Source: Pseudomonadota bacterium
Lineage (GTDB): Bacteria; Desulfobacterota; Desulfobacteria; Desulfobacterales; RPRI01
NCBI GenBank assembly: GCA_018817425.1
Contig: JAHITX010000066.1
Span: 1-47,800 of the forward strand
Length of the DNA stretch: 47,800 bases
Reading direction: 5' to 3'
Each line of letters opens with the position of its first letter. The first letter of the stretch is position 1. The position numbers and the translations under genes are program-made. Positions 20,100 through 29,492 of this stretch are shown in pieces. The notes beneath the pieces were generated by a model that saw nothing but the letters and a program-made list of their open reading frames with translations, searched no databases and was not told the DNA's origin.

Positions 20100-20258
20100 C
20101 CCCCTTTGCTAAGGGGGAATGAAGAGGAAACCGTGAAGCTTAAACCTTAAAACCTTGAACCCTGAGCCTTTAGCCCTAAACCCTGAACCTTCAACCCTGA
20201 ACCCTGAACCTTCAACCCTGAACCCTGAACCCTGAACTGTGAACTGTGAACCTTTAAC
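20100..20258. repeat. GC hairpin plus heptamer array between hslU and argB
   Basis: A perfect hairpin (CCCCCTT / AAGGGGG, 20100-20117) is followed by about 15 tandem heptamers based on AACCCTG with AACCTTC and AACTGTG variants (about 20138-20258). The array ends one base from the hslU stop. Such slippage-prone arrays vary in copy number between strains. The hairpin, read on the minus strand, could slow transcription from hslU into argB, but it has no proper T-tract. Confidence 0.75.
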
Positions 20259-20259
20259 C

Positions 20260-21633
20260 CTAAAGAATATACCTGCTCAGATCCTCATCATCCTTAATAT
20301 CCTTTAATTTACTTAAAACTGCTTTCGCATCAATTGTAATATCCCCACCAGGCATATCCGGAGCCTCAAAAAGAATATCTTCAAGCAAGCATTCCATAAT
20401 AGTATGAAGCCTTCTTGCTCCTATATTTTCAGTATGATTGTTAACCTCTTCGGCAATTCTTGCAATTTCCTCAATTGCTTCAGACTCAAAAATGATATTA
20501 ACCCCTTCTGTTTTAAGCATCGCAATATATTGGATAAGTAAAGCATTTTTGGGCTCTTTTAAAATCCTTACGAACTCTTTCTGGCCAAGCGCATCAAGCT
20601 CAACACGTATAGGGAAACGCCCCTGAAGTTCGGGTATAAGATCTGAAGGCTTAACCGCATGAAATGCGCCGGATGCGATGAAAAGAATATGATCGGTCTT
20701 GACAGCACCATATTTTGTCATAACCACACTACCTTCAACTATCGGAAGAAGGTCTCTCTGTACCCCTTCCCTGGAGACATCAGGCCCTGATCCGCCGTTT
20801 TTCCCGGCTATTTTATCAATTTCATCGATAAATATAATTCCTGACTGCTCAACCTTTAAAATCGCATTTTTTACAACTTTATCCATATCCACAAGCCGCT
20901 GGGATTCTTCCAATGTCAATACTTCCATAGCTTCGGATACTTTTATTTTACGTTTCTTTGTTGATTTAGGCATCATGCCGCCAAGCATATCCTTAAAATT
21001 GATACCCATCTCTTCCATGCCTAAATTGGAGAACACCTCTACCACAGGCATTTGTCTTTCTGAAATATCAAGATCTATAATGCGGTCATCAAGCTTTCCC
21101 TTGCGGAGCATGTCACGGAGTTTATTTCTTGTTGTGGATGCATCCGGGCTTTCAGCAATAACAGGTTCCAATCCGGCTTCAGTTGATTCATTGGTTTTAT
21201 CAACTTCCTGACGGTTTGATTTTGGAAGCAGGACATCAAGCATTCTTTCTTCCGCAAGAACCATAGCTTTCTCTTTTACATCTTCCTGTTCCTTTGATTT
21301 TACCATGGTTACGGTTAATTCAAGAAGATCCCTTACCATAGATTCAACATCTCGCCCTACATATCCAACTTCGGTAAACTTGGATGCTTCAACTTTGTTA
21401 AAAGGTGAATCCGTAAGCTTTGACAATCTTCTGGCAATCTCCGTTTTACCTACACCGGTAGGACCTATAAGTATGATATTTTTAGGCGCAATCTCATCGC
21501 GAAGCTCATCAGGCACCTGCTGTCTGCGCCAGCGGTTTCTTAATGCTATTGCTACCGATTTTTTAGCCTTATGCTGGCCGATTATATATTTATCAAGTTC
21601 TTTTACTATTTCCGATGGTTTTAAATTTTCCAT
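20260..21633 (-). CDS. hslU: ATP-dependent protease ATPase subunit HslU
   Basis: A 457-aa AAA+ unfoldase that feeds substrates to the HslV peptidase in the cytoplasm. Walker A GPTGVGKT is at 57-64, Walker B with [12 protein letters not shown] follows the I-domain insertion (about 110-240), and the C-terminal tail ends in DLSRYIL, the segment that docks into HslV. Length is normal. It is coupled to hslV by a 4-bp gap. Confidence 0.97.
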   Translation of the reverse strand: MENLKPSEIVKELDKYIIGQHKAKKSVAIALRNRWRRQQVPDELRDEIAPKNIILIGPTGVGKTEIARRLSKLTDSPFNKVEASKFTEVGYVGRDVESMVRDLLELTVTMVKSKEQEDVKEKAMVLAEERMLDVLLPKSNRQEVDKTNESTEAGLEPVIAESPDASTTRNKLRDMLRKGKLDDRIIDLDISERQMPVVEVFSNLGMEEMGINFKDMLGGMMPKSTKKRKIKVSEAMEVLTLEESQRLVDMDKVVKNAILKVEQSGIIFIDEIDKIAGKNGGSGPDVSREGVQRDLLPIVEGSVVMTKYGAVKTDHILFIASGAFHAVKPSDLIPELQGRFPIRVELDALGQKEFVRILKEPKNALLIQYIAMLKTEGVNIIFESEAIEEIARIAEEVNNHTENIGARRLHTIMECLLEDILFEAPDMPGGDITIDAKAVLSKLKDIKDDEDLSRYIL

Positions 21634-21637
21634 ATTT

Positions 21638-22168
21638 TCAAAGTTCTTCTATAGTTATTTTTTCGTTTGTAAACACGCAAAGAGATGAAGCTATTTTCAT
21701 CGATTCTTCAACAATTTCTTTTGCACTAAGACCGGAGTTTTTGACTAAAGCAGTAGCTGCAGCCTGCGCTCCAATCCCTCCTGACCCTATGCCGATTACA
21801 CCTTCATCAGGTTCTATAACATCCCCGTTTCCTGAAATAAGAAAAATTCTGGTGCTATCAACTGCTATCATGAGCGCCTCAAGACGTCTTAAATACTTAT
21901 CAGTACGCCAATCTTTCGCAAGTTCAACAGCGCTTCTTGTAAGATTGCCGTTATATCTTTCAAGTTTTTCTTCAAGACGTTCCGAAAGGTTTAAGGCATC
22001 GGCAGTAGCTCCTGCAAATCCTACTATAATGGTATCATTGTATATCCTTCTTACTTTTTTAGCCGTGTGTTTAACAACAGTATTATTAAGAGTCACCTGA
22101 CCGTCACCTGCAACTGCTATTTTCCCTTTATGCCTGACAGCAAGAATTGTCGTTCCATGGAAATTCAT
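21638..22168 (-). CDS. hslV: ATP-dependent protease peptidase subunit HslV
   Basis: A 176-aa proteasome-beta-like threonine peptidase, partner of HslU. The mature catalytic Thr should be Thr6 after removal of a short MNFHG propeptide ([10 protein letters not shown]). Conserved GDGQVT and GSGG blocks are present. A short propeptide instead of Met alone is common outside enterobacteria. Gene order xerC-hslV-hslU matches many bacteria, where codV/xerC precedes clpQY. Confidence 0.96.
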   Translation of the reverse strand: MNFHGTTILAVRHKGKIAVAGDGQVTLNNTVVKHTAKKVRRIYNDTIIVGFAGATADALNLSERLEEKLERYNGNLTRSAVELAKDWRTDKYLRRLEALMIAVDSTRIFLISGNGDVIEPDEGVIGIGSGGIGAQAAATALVKNSGLSAKEIVEESMKIASSLCVFTNEKITIEEL

Positions 22169-22197
22169 GATTTCATTTTCCTGTTTTATAATACAAA

Positions 22198-23130
22198 TTA
22201 TTTTCTTGGATGAGCCTTGTCATATGTCTCCATAAGCCTGCCTATGCCAACATGCGTATATCTTTGCGTAGTTGAAAGGCTTTTATGTCCCAATAATTCC
22301 TGAACAACCCTTAGGTCTGCACCGGCATCCAGCATGTGTGTGGCAAAAGAATGCCTTAACGCATGAGGCGAAACAGGCACTGAAATACTAAATTCTTTTA
22401 CAAATTTTTCAAGTATTCTGGCAATAGATCTTGTAGTAAGACGCCCTTTATTCTTATTTAAAAAAAGCGGATTGTTCTCATCTGATATTTTTTTGTCTTT
22501 TCCCAGCTTCTCCCTGTATAACTTTATTGCATCCATAGCCTTACTGCCTATAGGTACAATCCTTTCTTTGTCACCCTTTCCAAATACCTTTATTAAACCG
22601 GCCCCAAAATCAATACTTGAAACATTAAGACCTGCAAGCTCTGACACTCTTATACCGGAAGAATACATAGTCTCAAAAATGGCACGGTTTCTTAAGCCGG
22701 AAACCGTATCGGTTTTTATTGAATCAAGCAGATGAAACATTTCGTCAACAGTAAGATAAGCCGGAATATTTTTATCCTGTTTAGGCGTTGATATCAATTC
22801 AACAGGATTATTTGATATAATGTTATGCCTTACGAGATGCTTAAAAAATGACCTGAGAGCGGAAAGCTTTCTGACAATAGAACTTTTTTTATCCTTCTTG
22901 TGCAAATAACCAAGAAATGCTCTGATCAACAAGTGATCAGCATCTTCTACCATAAATATTTTTCTCTCAGACTCTTCATCGCTGTTTAGCCCTGATTTTT
23001 TAGCAGCAAAGGATGCAAACTCATCAAGATCATTTGCATAAGCACGGCAGGTATTATGGGAATATCCTTTTTCAGAAGCAAGAGTTTCAATAAATGAACT
23101 TATGATACTATCAATCGGATGTTTGTTCAT
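22198..23130 (-). CDS. xerC: Tyrosine recombinase XerC
   Basis: A 310-aa tyrosine recombinase that resolves chromosome dimers at dif with XerD. The N-terminal SAM-like core-binding domain is at about 5-105. The catalytic set is visible: Arg in GIRVSELAG, a Lys in the beta-hairpin [21 protein letters not shown], the second-half His in [11 protein letters not shown] and the nucleophile Tyr in QRYTHV. It overlaps the HAD-like gene by 4 bp (ATGA). Position next to hslVU favours XerC over a phage integrase. Confidence 0.94.
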   Translation of the reverse strand: MNKHPIDSIISSFIETLASEKGYSHNTCRAYANDLDEFASFAAKKSGLNSDEESERKIFMVEDADHLLIRAFLGYLHKKDKKSSIVRKLSALRSFFKHLVRHNIISNNPVELISTPKQDKNIPAYLTVDEMFHLLDSIKTDTVSGLRNRAIFETMYSSGIRVSELAGLNVSSIDFGAGLIKVFGKGDKERIVPIGSKAMDAIKLYREKLGKDKKISDENNPLFLNKNKGRLTTRSIARILEKFVKEFSISVPVSPHALRHSFATHMLDAGADLRVVQELLGHKSLSTTQRYTHVGIGRLMETYDKAHPRK

Positions 23131-23717
23131 TTTGCAGAACCATTAGCAAAACCGTTGAAATTAATAAATGATTCGAGTTCATCCCAGCTTCCTACCTCAA
23201 TAAACGGGTGTTTTTCTCTGTTCCACGGTTGTTTAAAAACAACAGGCGTAACACCTTGTTCATTTAAAGCAAAACATGTTTCAAGCCTGTCTTCCACAAA
23301 AAATGATATTTTTTTTTCTAAAAGAACGCCAGCCTTTGCTTCAAAGGAACCTGTAGCTATTACCTCCACCAGGGAAGGGCTAACCGATAATGTTTCTGAT
23401 ATCCAATTGTGTATCGGCCCGATATATGGTCTTGCGGTTACAAACAGCAGCGGCCCTTGTTTGCTCAACCTGCTTAGCACCCTTGCTGATCCTTCAATCG
23501 GTTTTAAGGGGGCACTATGTTGGCCATCAAGTATTTTATTTATTATATCACTTATTATCTCCGGGTCGATTTTGATACATTCTTCGATATAATAGGATGT
23601 AATATCATCATAATTGAAATCTATATTATAATCATCCCTTGCGATATCAATAAACAAAGTCATTATATCGGCAACAACGCCGTCAATATCAAAGGCCAGA
23701 GAAGATGAGTCTATCAT
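23127..23717 (-). CDS. HAD-superfamily phosphatase (5'-nucleotidase-like)
   Basis: A 196-aa protein with the HAD motif I FDIDGVVAD (nucleophile Asp10, acid Asp12) and a later LFVTARP (motif II Thr) and FFVEDRLETC (motif IV acidic residues). The substrate is unknown; the layout resembles small deoxyribonucleotidase or YqfW-like HAD enzymes. ATG at 23717 is chosen because AAGGTG lies 5-6 bases upstream; a GTG 15 bases earlier is possible. It overlaps xerC by 4 bp, so the two are translationally coupled. Confidence 0.8.
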   Translation of the reverse strand: MIDSSSLAFDIDGVVADIMTLFIDIARDDYNIDFNYDDITSYYIEECIKIDPEIISDIINKILDGQHSAPLKPIEGSARVLSRLSKQGPLLFVTARPYIGPIHNWISETLSVSPSLVEVIATGSFEAKAGVLLEKKISFFVEDRLETCFALNEQGVTPVVFKQPWNREKHPFIEVGSWDELESFINFNGFANGSAK

Positions 23718-23766
23718 AAGACACCTTGACACATATACTCTAATCCAAAAAGATAAATGATAATAA

Positions 23767-24087
23767 TTAAACTCTTGTCTTTTTCTTTAGCTTTATTATC
23801 CTGCTTCGATATATCTTTGACATTTTAGAATTATCATCACCAATAGCAGCTTCATGCTTTGACTTTAATTCCTTAATTTTAACCTTTAATTCCCGAACGT
23901 TTGCATTGGTCTTTTTAGAGGGAGCATCCACTATGCCCCTGGCCTCTTTGATCGTACCTATAAGCTCATCTTTATTCATGCCATGAGCTCCGGTAACTCC
24001 GGGAGTATTTATTGCAAGTTCTCTCAAATCTTTAGCGGTCATTTTATCAAGAGGTTTTTCTTTTACTACTTTTTTCTTGCTGCCCAT
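23767..24087 (-). CDS. Small protein with a Rho-N/SAP-like domain
   Basis: A 106-aa very basic protein. Residues about 14-50 (MTAKDLRELAI, MNKDELIGTIKEA) resemble the helix-extended-helix Rho N-terminal/SAP nucleic-acid-binding fold; the rest is a Lys-rich region predicted as coiled coil, ending in IKLKKKTRV. It has none of the ATPase part of Rho. RNA or DNA binding is likely but the target is unknown. It lies 50 bp upstream of the HAD gene and about 170 bp after the slipin gene, with a hairpin in that gap. Confidence 0.65.
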   Translation of the reverse strand: MGSKKKVVKEKPLDKMTAKDLRELAINTPGVTGAHGMNKDELIGTIKEARGIVDAPSKKTNANVRELKVKIKELKSKHEAAIGDDNSKMSKIYRSRIIKLKKKTRV

Positions 24088-24116
24088 CTGAATTTCAATC
24101 TCCTTTCTCTGTCCTT

Positions 24117-24152
24117 GTAAAAAGCATAAGCGGAAGCAGCTACGCCTCCGCT
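24117..24152 (-). terminator. Possible intrinsic terminator after slipin
   Basis: On the minus strand AGCGGA and TCCGCT form a 6-bp stem with an inner GC-rich part (GGCGTAGCTGC), followed after three bases by a TTTTT run. It lies about 105 bp after the slipin stop and 30 bp before the next gene. It would separate the coaBC-slipin unit from the downstream genes. Confidence 0.45.
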
Positions 24153-24255
24153 ATAAAATTAAAACTAATTAGTATGATAGCGGTAATATCTTATAAAATA
24201 AATCCTACCTTAAACTATTTATTTCTATAAAGTCAATAAAATAGATGCCTTTGTA

Positions 24256-25026
24256 TTAATCTGTCTTTTTCTGTGATGTCATAGCAGATGCTAAATCTAT
24301 AAATGGCTTAAACATATCTATCGGAACAGGAAAAATAGTTGTTGTATTCTGCTCGGAAGACATTTCCCTCATGGTCTGAAGATACCTAAGCTGTAAGGCC
24401 ATAGGATAATCCCCTATTATCTGAGCAGCTTCGGCAAGTTTAGTCGCAGCCTGCTGCTCGCCTTCCGCATTAATTATTTTTGCCCGCCTCTCTCTTTCAG
24501 CTTCGGCCTGTTTGGCCATAGCTCTTTGCATCTCCTGCGGAAGATCAATATGTTTGAGTTCTACGGTTGCAACCTTTATTCCCCACGGATCTGTATGTGT
24601 ATCAAGAATTTCCTGTATCTGGGAATTGATTTTATCTCTTTCCGATAGCAGTTCATCAAGTTCCGCCTGACCGCAAATGCTTCTTATAGTAGTTTGTGCA
24701 AGCTGAGTCATCGCATACTGAAAATTTTCAACTTCAATAATAGCCTTTACAGTATCTATTACCCTGAAATAAATAACCGCATTCACCTTAACGGAAACAT
24801 TGTCTCTTGTTATTACATCCTGAGGATCAACATCTATAACAATAAGCCTGAGGCTGACTTTAACCATCTGGTCAACAAAAGGAATCAGGATAATTATTCC
24901 AGGACCCTTTGCCTTGATAACACGTCCAAGCCTGAATATAACTCCCCGTTCATATTCATTTAATATTCTAATGGATGTAGCAAGAAAGAATATTACAATA
25001 AACAATATGGCAATAATCGGATACAT
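24256..25026 (-). CDS. Slipin (stomatin/prohibitin SPFH family)
   Basis: A 256-aa membrane protein with one N-terminal hydrophobic anchor (about 2-18), then the SPFH domain ([29 protein letters not shown]) and a C-terminal helical region rich in Ala, Glu and Lys ([15 protein letters not shown]) that drives oligomerisation. It lies 20 bp after nfeD. The nfeD-slipin operon is known from archaea and bacteria; in Pyrococcus the protease PH1510 cleaves the slipin PH1511 (established knowledge). The pair is expected to act in membrane microdomain quality control. Confidence 0.93.
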   Translation of the reverse strand: MYPIIAILFIVIFFLATSIRILNEYERGVIFRLGRVIKAKGPGIIILIPFVDQMVKVSLRLIVIDVDPQDVITRDNVSVKVNAVIYFRVIDTVKAIIEVENFQYAMTQLAQTTIRSICGQAELDELLSERDKINSQIQEILDTHTDPWGIKVATVELKHIDLPQEMQRAMAKQAEAERERRAKIINAEGEQQAATKLAEAAQIIGDYPMALQLRYLQTMREMSSEQNTTTIFPVPIDMFKPFIDLASAMTSQKKTD

Positions 25027-25046
25027 TTTATTCCCCTTTTTTAAAT

Positions 25047-26336
25047 TTATTTATCAATCTGCTCGACTTCCAAAACCAGGTTATCTATTTCAACAATCTT
25101 AACTTTAGTTCCTTCAGATAAAGGAATCTTTGATCTTGCTTTCCACAACTCACCATGCACAAAAACTTTTCCTTCAGGTTTGGTATCTATTTTTATTATT
25201 CCTGTTTCTCCAATCAAACCTTCAGAACCCGATCTTGATTTTGAAACCTGAGCCTTGAAAACTAGTGCGGAAACCGTTACAAAAAAGAGCGAAACAAAAA
25301 TAATTGTAGACAGAAGTACATCAAACGAAATTTTCATGCCGGGAACCGACCCTTCAAAAAGCATAAGAGAGCCTAATAAGAATGATACAACGCCTGCCAC
25401 ACTTAACATTCCGTAACTGGCAATCTTCATCTCCAAAATAAAAAATATAACAGCAAGCGCTATAAGAAGCATCCCTGTATAGTTTATTGGAAGTACCTGA
25501 AAAGAAAAAAATGCCAGTATAAGCGAGATCCCACCTACTACTCCCGGAAAAACCACACCTGGGTGAGCCATTTCAAAATAAAGACCTGCAAGTCCTATCA
25601 TCATAAGAATATAAGAAATATTCGGATTCCCGATAGTTTTCAGAATCTTTGTTTTAAGAGTCTCTTTGTATTTGGTTATCTTATATTCATCAAGCTTTAA
25701 TATACCTTTGCCCTTAATTTTTCGTCCATTTATTTTTTTTATCAAATCATCAAGATTTTTTGCTGTAAAATCAATTACATTTTCTTTAAGCGCTTCTGCT
25801 TCAGTAATAGATACACTTTTTCTAACTGCATTTTCCGCCCACTCAACATTCCTGAATCGTGTTGCTGCAATGCTTCTGGCGTATGCGGCCATGTCGTTTG
25901 TAATTTTATCAGACATTGTTCCGCCTATATCTTTTCCTCCTGCTCCCACAGGGTGCGCAGCTCCGATATTTGTACCGGGAGCCATTGCTGCTATATCCGC
26001 AGCCATAGTGATTATAACTCCGGCAGAAGCCGCCCTTGCTCCGTCAGGCGCAACATAAACCACAACCGGGATCTTTGATGCAAGGATATCAACAACCATT
26101 TCACGCATAGAGTCCGCAAGCCCTCCAGGAGTATTTAGTGTTATTATGATGCAGCCAAAACCGTTTTTCTCGGCATATTTGATTCCGCTTTTTAAATAAT
26201 CGGCAATACCCGGATTTATATCTGCTGAAATATTGATAAGGCATATATCCTGCCCGCCGGCAAAAGCATAATCCGCGGGAATAAGTATAATCAAAGACAG
26301 GAAAAATAATATTATTCTGCATGCTACAGTTTTCAT
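25047..26336 (-). CDS. nfeD: NfeD membrane-bound serine protease, long form
   Basis: A 429-aa protein with an N-terminal signal peptide (cleavage near residue 26), a ClpP-class protease domain (about 28-230: [23 protein letters not shown] with the probable catalytic Ser, IGAAHPVG), four or five membrane helices (about 235-370) and a C-terminal OB-fold NfeD domain ([10 protein letters not shown] to LVLEVEQ). The catalytic lysine is probably within the helix around [13 protein letters not shown]. It overlaps the upstream uracil-DNA glycosylase by 4 bp and is followed by slipin. Confidence 0.93.
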   Translation of the reverse strand: MKTVACRIILFFLSLIILIPADYAFAGGQDICLINISADINPGIADYLKSGIKYAEKNGFGCIIITLNTPGGLADSMREMVVDILASKIPVVVYVAPDGARAASAGVIITMAADIAAMAPGTNIGAAHPVGAGGKDIGGTMSDKITNDMAAYARSIAATRFRNVEWAENAVRKSVSITEAEALKENVIDFTAKNLDDLIKKINGRKIKGKGILKLDEYKITKYKETLKTKILKTIGNPNISYILMMIGLAGLYFEMAHPGVVFPGVVGGISLILAFFSFQVLPINYTGMLLIALAVIFFILEMKIASYGMLSVAGVVSFLLGSLMLFEGSVPGMKISFDVLLSTIIFVSLFFVTVSALVFKAQVSKSRSGSEGLIGETGIIKIDTKPEGKVFVHGELWKARSKIPLSEGTKVKIVEIDNLVLEVEQIDK

Positions 26337-27031
26337 ATATTTTCATTGCCTTTCATTAAGCCGATAAGCTTTTTCATATCTTCCCATACGTCGCGTTTTT
26401 TTTCAGGACTTCGTAAAAGATATGCAGGATGATATGTAGGCATGACTTGCATGCCCCGATAGTCAAATAAACGTCCTCTTAATTTTGAAATCGGCTCATT
26501 CGTTTCAAGCAGGGTCTGTGCCGCAAAAGTGCCTAACGCACAAATATAATCAGGACCGATTGCATCAAGCTGACGTTTTAAAAACGGGAAACATGCCTTT
26601 ATTTCATCAGTCTCAGGATTCCGGTTTGAAGGCGGGCGGCACTTGATAATATTGCAGATATATACCTCATCTCTTTTAAGATTAATTGCTTCAATTATCT
26701 TGGTTAAAAGCTGCCCTGCCCTTCCTACAAAAGGCTCTCCCTTTTTATCTTCATCAGAACCAGGGCCTTCTCCGACAAAAACAAGCTTTGCATTGTGATT
26801 TCCCGTACCAAATACAATATTTGTCCGTCCGCTGCAAAGCTTGCATCTTTTGCATTCTTTTAGTTCGCTTTGTATTGTATCAAGAGATTCAGTGGATGCA
26901 GATGATATTTTATCAAGTTTATTTAACATATCTATGGTTTTTTCTGAGCAATCAAACCCGGCACAACCTGTTTTTGCCATGAAATTTAGCGTTGCACTGA
27001 TTTCTTTTAAAACATCATAAACATCTTCCAT
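26333..27031 (-). CDS. Uracil-DNA glycosylase, family 4 (Fe-S type)
   Basis: A 232-aa enzyme removing uracil from DNA. The core starts with CKRCKLC and FVGEGPGSDEDKKGEPFVGRAG (first half of the active site), then CRPPSNRNPETDE with a further Cys, and the HPAYLLR motif near the C-terminus. The four Cys positions fit the 4Fe-4S cluster of family 4 (UdgA). About 60 extra N-terminal residues precede the core, also common. The frame overlaps nfeD by 4 bp, giving translational coupling. Confidence 0.93.
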   Translation of the reverse strand: MEDVYDVLKEISATLNFMAKTGCAGFDCSEKTIDMLNKLDKISSASTESLDTIQSELKECKRCKLCSGRTNIVFGTGNHNAKLVFVGEGPGSDEDKKGEPFVGRAGQLLTKIIEAINLKRDEVYICNIIKCRPPSNRNPETDEIKACFPFLKRQLDAIGPDYICALGTFAAQTLLETNEPISKLRGRLFDYRGMQVMPTYHPAYLLRSPEKKRDVWEDMKKLIGLMKGNENI

Positions 27032-27091
27032 ATTTTTTGCTTTCTTATAAAGTCTTTCCTTGCCTTATAAATATGATTAACTGAGCCACTT

Positions 27092-28312
27092 TCATCTATT
27101 AAGATCTTTTATCCGGTCAAGAAGAGCATGTGCAACCATGTCTTTTTCCATGAGCGGCAAATGTTCTTTTTCTCCGTTTCTGAAAAAAAACACTACCTCA
27201 TTTGTATCCATACCAAAAACCGGAGATCTTTCGTTATTGTTTTCATCGTTTCTTTCACCCACAAGATTCCCGACAATAATATCAAGGTTTTTTCTGGCAA
27301 GTTTATCCCTTGCATTTACTTCCAGGTTTTGTGTTTCCGCAGCAAATCCGACCAGGATACAATTTTTTTTATTTTTTCCAAGTTTAAGCAAAATATCTTC
27401 ATTTTTGCTAAGAACAAGCGATATTTCATCATGACTTTTTTTAATCTTTTCGCAAGCGGCCTCTTTCGGCCTGTAATCCGCAACTGCTGCTGTTTTGATT
27501 ATTATGTCATAATCTTTAGCCTTATCAAAAACCGCTTTCGCCATATCATTTGCAGAAACAACCTTAACTGTATCAACATTAAAAGGCGGGCTAAGGTTTA
27601 CAGGACCAGAAACAAGAGTAACATCAGCGCCTCTGTGCTCTGCAGCTCTTGCTATAGCATAACCCATTTTGCCTGAAGACGGATTACTTATATATCTTAC
27701 CGGATCTATATGTTCTCTTGTAGGACCGGCAGTCACCAGTATTTTTTTGCCTTTAAAATCTTTGGGGCAAAGGCTGTAAATAAGTCTGTCCAATATTTCT
27801 TCAGGCTCCGGGAGACGTCCCTGCCCGCTGGTACCGCAGGCAAGTTCGCCTGAAGCCGGTTCTACAATAAAAAATCCGTCTTTTTTTAAAATTTCAATAT
27901 TTCTTTGAACGGAAATTTTTTCATACATATTTGTATTCATTGAAGGGCAAATCAACACAGGACAAGTAACTGCAAGCAGAAATGTACTTAAAGCATCATC
28001 TGCTATTCCGTTTGCAATTTTACCTATAATATTGGCAGTGGCAGGCGCAACAACAACAGCATCAAGATCTTTGGCCCATTCAATATGTCTTATTTCAGAA
28101 TTTGAGCCCTTCTCAAAAGAATTCATATATACGGGTTTTCCCGAAAGAGCTTCAAATGTGAGAGGGCCTACAAAGTAACCGGCATTATGTGTCATGGCAA
28201 CACGCACGTTTGCTTCCTGCTTTTGAATAAGCCTTAAAAGTTCAGCACTTTTATATGCAGCAATCCCACCGCTTATTCCGATAACAATATTCTTATTCTT
28301 CATTTGTGCCAT
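27092..28312 (-). CDS. coaBC: Bifunctional phosphopantothenoylcysteine decarboxylase/synthetase
   Basis: A 406-aa fusion for two steps of coenzyme A synthesis. The FMN-dependent CoaC half (1 to about 185) shows ISGGIAAYKS, the His in RHIEWAK, PSMNTNMYE and the Cys in LACGTSGQGRLPE. The CoaB half starts at KKILVTAGPTREHID and contains NPSSGKMGYA and the catalytic lysine region KKSHDEIS. Both halves are complete. An ATG three codons further in is an alternative start; neither has a strong ribosome site. Confidence 0.96.
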   Translation of the reverse strand: MAQMKNKNIVIGISGGIAAYKSAELLRLIQKQEANVRVAMTHNAGYFVGPLTFEALSGKPVYMNSFEKGSNSEIRHIEWAKDLDAVVVAPATANIIGKIANGIADDALSTFLLAVTCPVLICPSMNTNMYEKISVQRNIEILKKDGFFIVEPASGELACGTSGQGRLPEPEEILDRLIYSLCPKDFKGKKILVTAGPTREHIDPVRYISNPSSGKMGYAIARAAEHRGADVTLVSGPVNLSPPFNVDTVKVVSANDMAKAVFDKAKDYDIIIKTAAVADYRPKEAACEKIKKSHDEISLVLSKNEDILLKLGKNKKNCILVGFAAETQNLEVNARDKLARKNLDIIVGNLVGERNDENNNERSPVFGMDTNEVVFFFRNGEKEHLPLMEKDMVAHALLDRIKDLNR

Positions 28313-28336
28313 AGTTTATATACCCGTAAAAAAAAT

Positions 28337-28822
28337 TTATTTAATTAAGCCCGAATTGTTATCAGCAACCGAGGGTGCAACCCAAATTTCAACATCCGTA
28401 AACATAGTACCATCAACAACATTTATGACACACCATCTGTTTTGCTTCTGGAATAGCATTAGTGTGCGTGGGGATTTAAATAAACTGACAAGTTTCCAGT
28501 TATCTTTAGCCATATTATTTTCAAAAAAAGTGCAAAGAGAGTTAAGCTCAACTCTGCCGCTTAATGCAAGAACACCAGCTGGAAGACCTACTGTTTTATA
28601 TATAAAAGATTTTTCAGTGTTTATTTTAAGCTCTTTTGGAATAAGAACATCACCAAAATCTAAGTAACTGGGCAAATCATCGTTTTTTTTCTGAACATAA
28701 GAGCTTGACCTGGCGCTGTTTTCATCCTTGCTTAAAGATGCGCATCCTGAAATTAAAATCATAAGAGCCGCACATATCATGGCAAATACCTTAATATTGC
28801 CAAACCGCCTGATTTGAAACAT
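28337..28822 (-). CDS. Lipoprotein of unknown function
   Basis: A 161-aa predicted lipoprotein: basic N-terminus, hydrophobic stretch and lipobox LISGC with Cys27. The mature part is a small alpha/beta domain (LALSGRVELNSLCTFFENNM, RTLMLFQKQNRWCVINV). I do not recognise a named family; conserved deltaproteobacterial lipoproteins upstream of coaBC look similar. It heads the long minus-strand block, with a TAAGGAG ribosome site before the ATG, and is divergent from umuD across a 195-bp promoter region. Confidence 0.65.
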   Translation of the reverse strand: MFQIRRFGNIKVFAMICAALMILISGCASLSKDENSARSSSYVQKKNDDLPSYLDFGDVLIPKELKINTEKSFIYKTVGLPAGVLALSGRVELNSLCTFFENNMAKDNWKLVSLFKSPRTLMLFQKQNRWCVINVVDGTMFTDVEIWVAPSVADNNSGLIK

Positions 28823-28853
28823 ATTAATTCTCCTTATAGTTAAATTTGATCAT

Positions 28854-28946
28854 ACAAAAATAATTTTTGTCATAATAGCATAAACAAACTGCATATGGCA
28901 ATAAACTTGAAACACGAGAATGCTGACATTTGACATATCATGACAT
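28854..28946. promoter_or_regulatory. Divergent promoter region of the lipoprotein and umuDC with candidate operators
   Basis: Two features stand out. A perfect 17-bp palindrome (ACAAAAAT-A-ATTTTTGT) lies at 28854-28870 on the lipoprotein side. Three direct TGACAT hexamers lie at 28924, 28931 and 28941 on the umuD side, the middle one also forming a TTGACA -35 box with TATACT 15 bases on. I do not recognise a canonical LexA box here. umuDC is normally SOS-controlled, so the repeats are candidates for a lineage-specific SOS operator; this is inference. Confidence 0.35.
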
Positions 28947-29017
28947 AAGTTATACTTTTTAAGCTATAGCTGATTAGATCTTAAATTACCCGAATTTCAT
29001 AATAGTAGAAAATTAAA

Positions 29018-29449
29018 ATGGTTACAAAAGTAAAAGCCATATATTATCCGGATAGTACAACAAAATGCGAGAGGCCGCTGTTCATGGTGCCGGTTACAGC
29101 AGGTTTTCCGTCACCTGCTGAAGATTATATCGAGGGAAAACTTGATTTAAACAAGCATCTTATAAAACATCCTGCCGCAACATTCTTTGTAAGGGTTGCG
29201 GGCGATTCCATGATTGATGCCGGAATACACCCTGGGGATATTCTTATTGTGGATCGCTCTCTTGAACCGGCCAATAAGAAGGTGGTAATAGCGATTATTG
29301 ATGGAGAACTTACAGTCAAAAGAATCAGAATAAACAAGGGTAGGATTTATCTGATACCGGAAAATAAAAAATACAAACCTATAGAGATAGAAAAAGAGAT
29401 GGATTTTGATATATGGGGTGTTGTGACAAATGTTATACATCCTCTTTGA
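29018..29449 (+). CDS. umuD: UmuD-like SOS protein (S24 self-cleaving peptidase)
   Basis: A 143-aa LexA-superfamily protein. The cleavage site Ala28-Gly29 (VTAGFPSP), nucleophile Ser64 (GDSM) and general base Lys101 (LTVKR) are all in place. RecA filaments should trigger self-cleavage, and the cut dimer joins UmuC as DNA polymerase V. It is followed 43 bp later by umuC. No DNA-binding domain precedes the peptidase, so it is UmuD rather than a LexA repressor. Confidence 0.94.
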   Translation: MVTKVKAIYYPDSTTKCERPLFMVPVTAGFPSPAEDYIEGKLDLNKHLIKHPAATFFVRVAGDSMIDAGIHPGDILIVDRSLEPANKKVVIAIIDGELTVKRIRINKGRIYLIPENKKYKPIEIEKEMDFDIWGVVTNVIHPL

Positions 29450-29492
29450 TATCAGGTTTTTTATGATTGCCGGAAAAAAGTAACGGATATTT

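Noticed and set aside
19124-20258. Heptamer arrays as a CRISPR
   Set aside because: The unit is seven bases with no spacers; it is a simple tandem repeat.
20699-21211. 170-codon plus-strand frame opposite hslU
   Set aside because: Antisense shadow; no ribosome site and low-complexity Ser-rich content.
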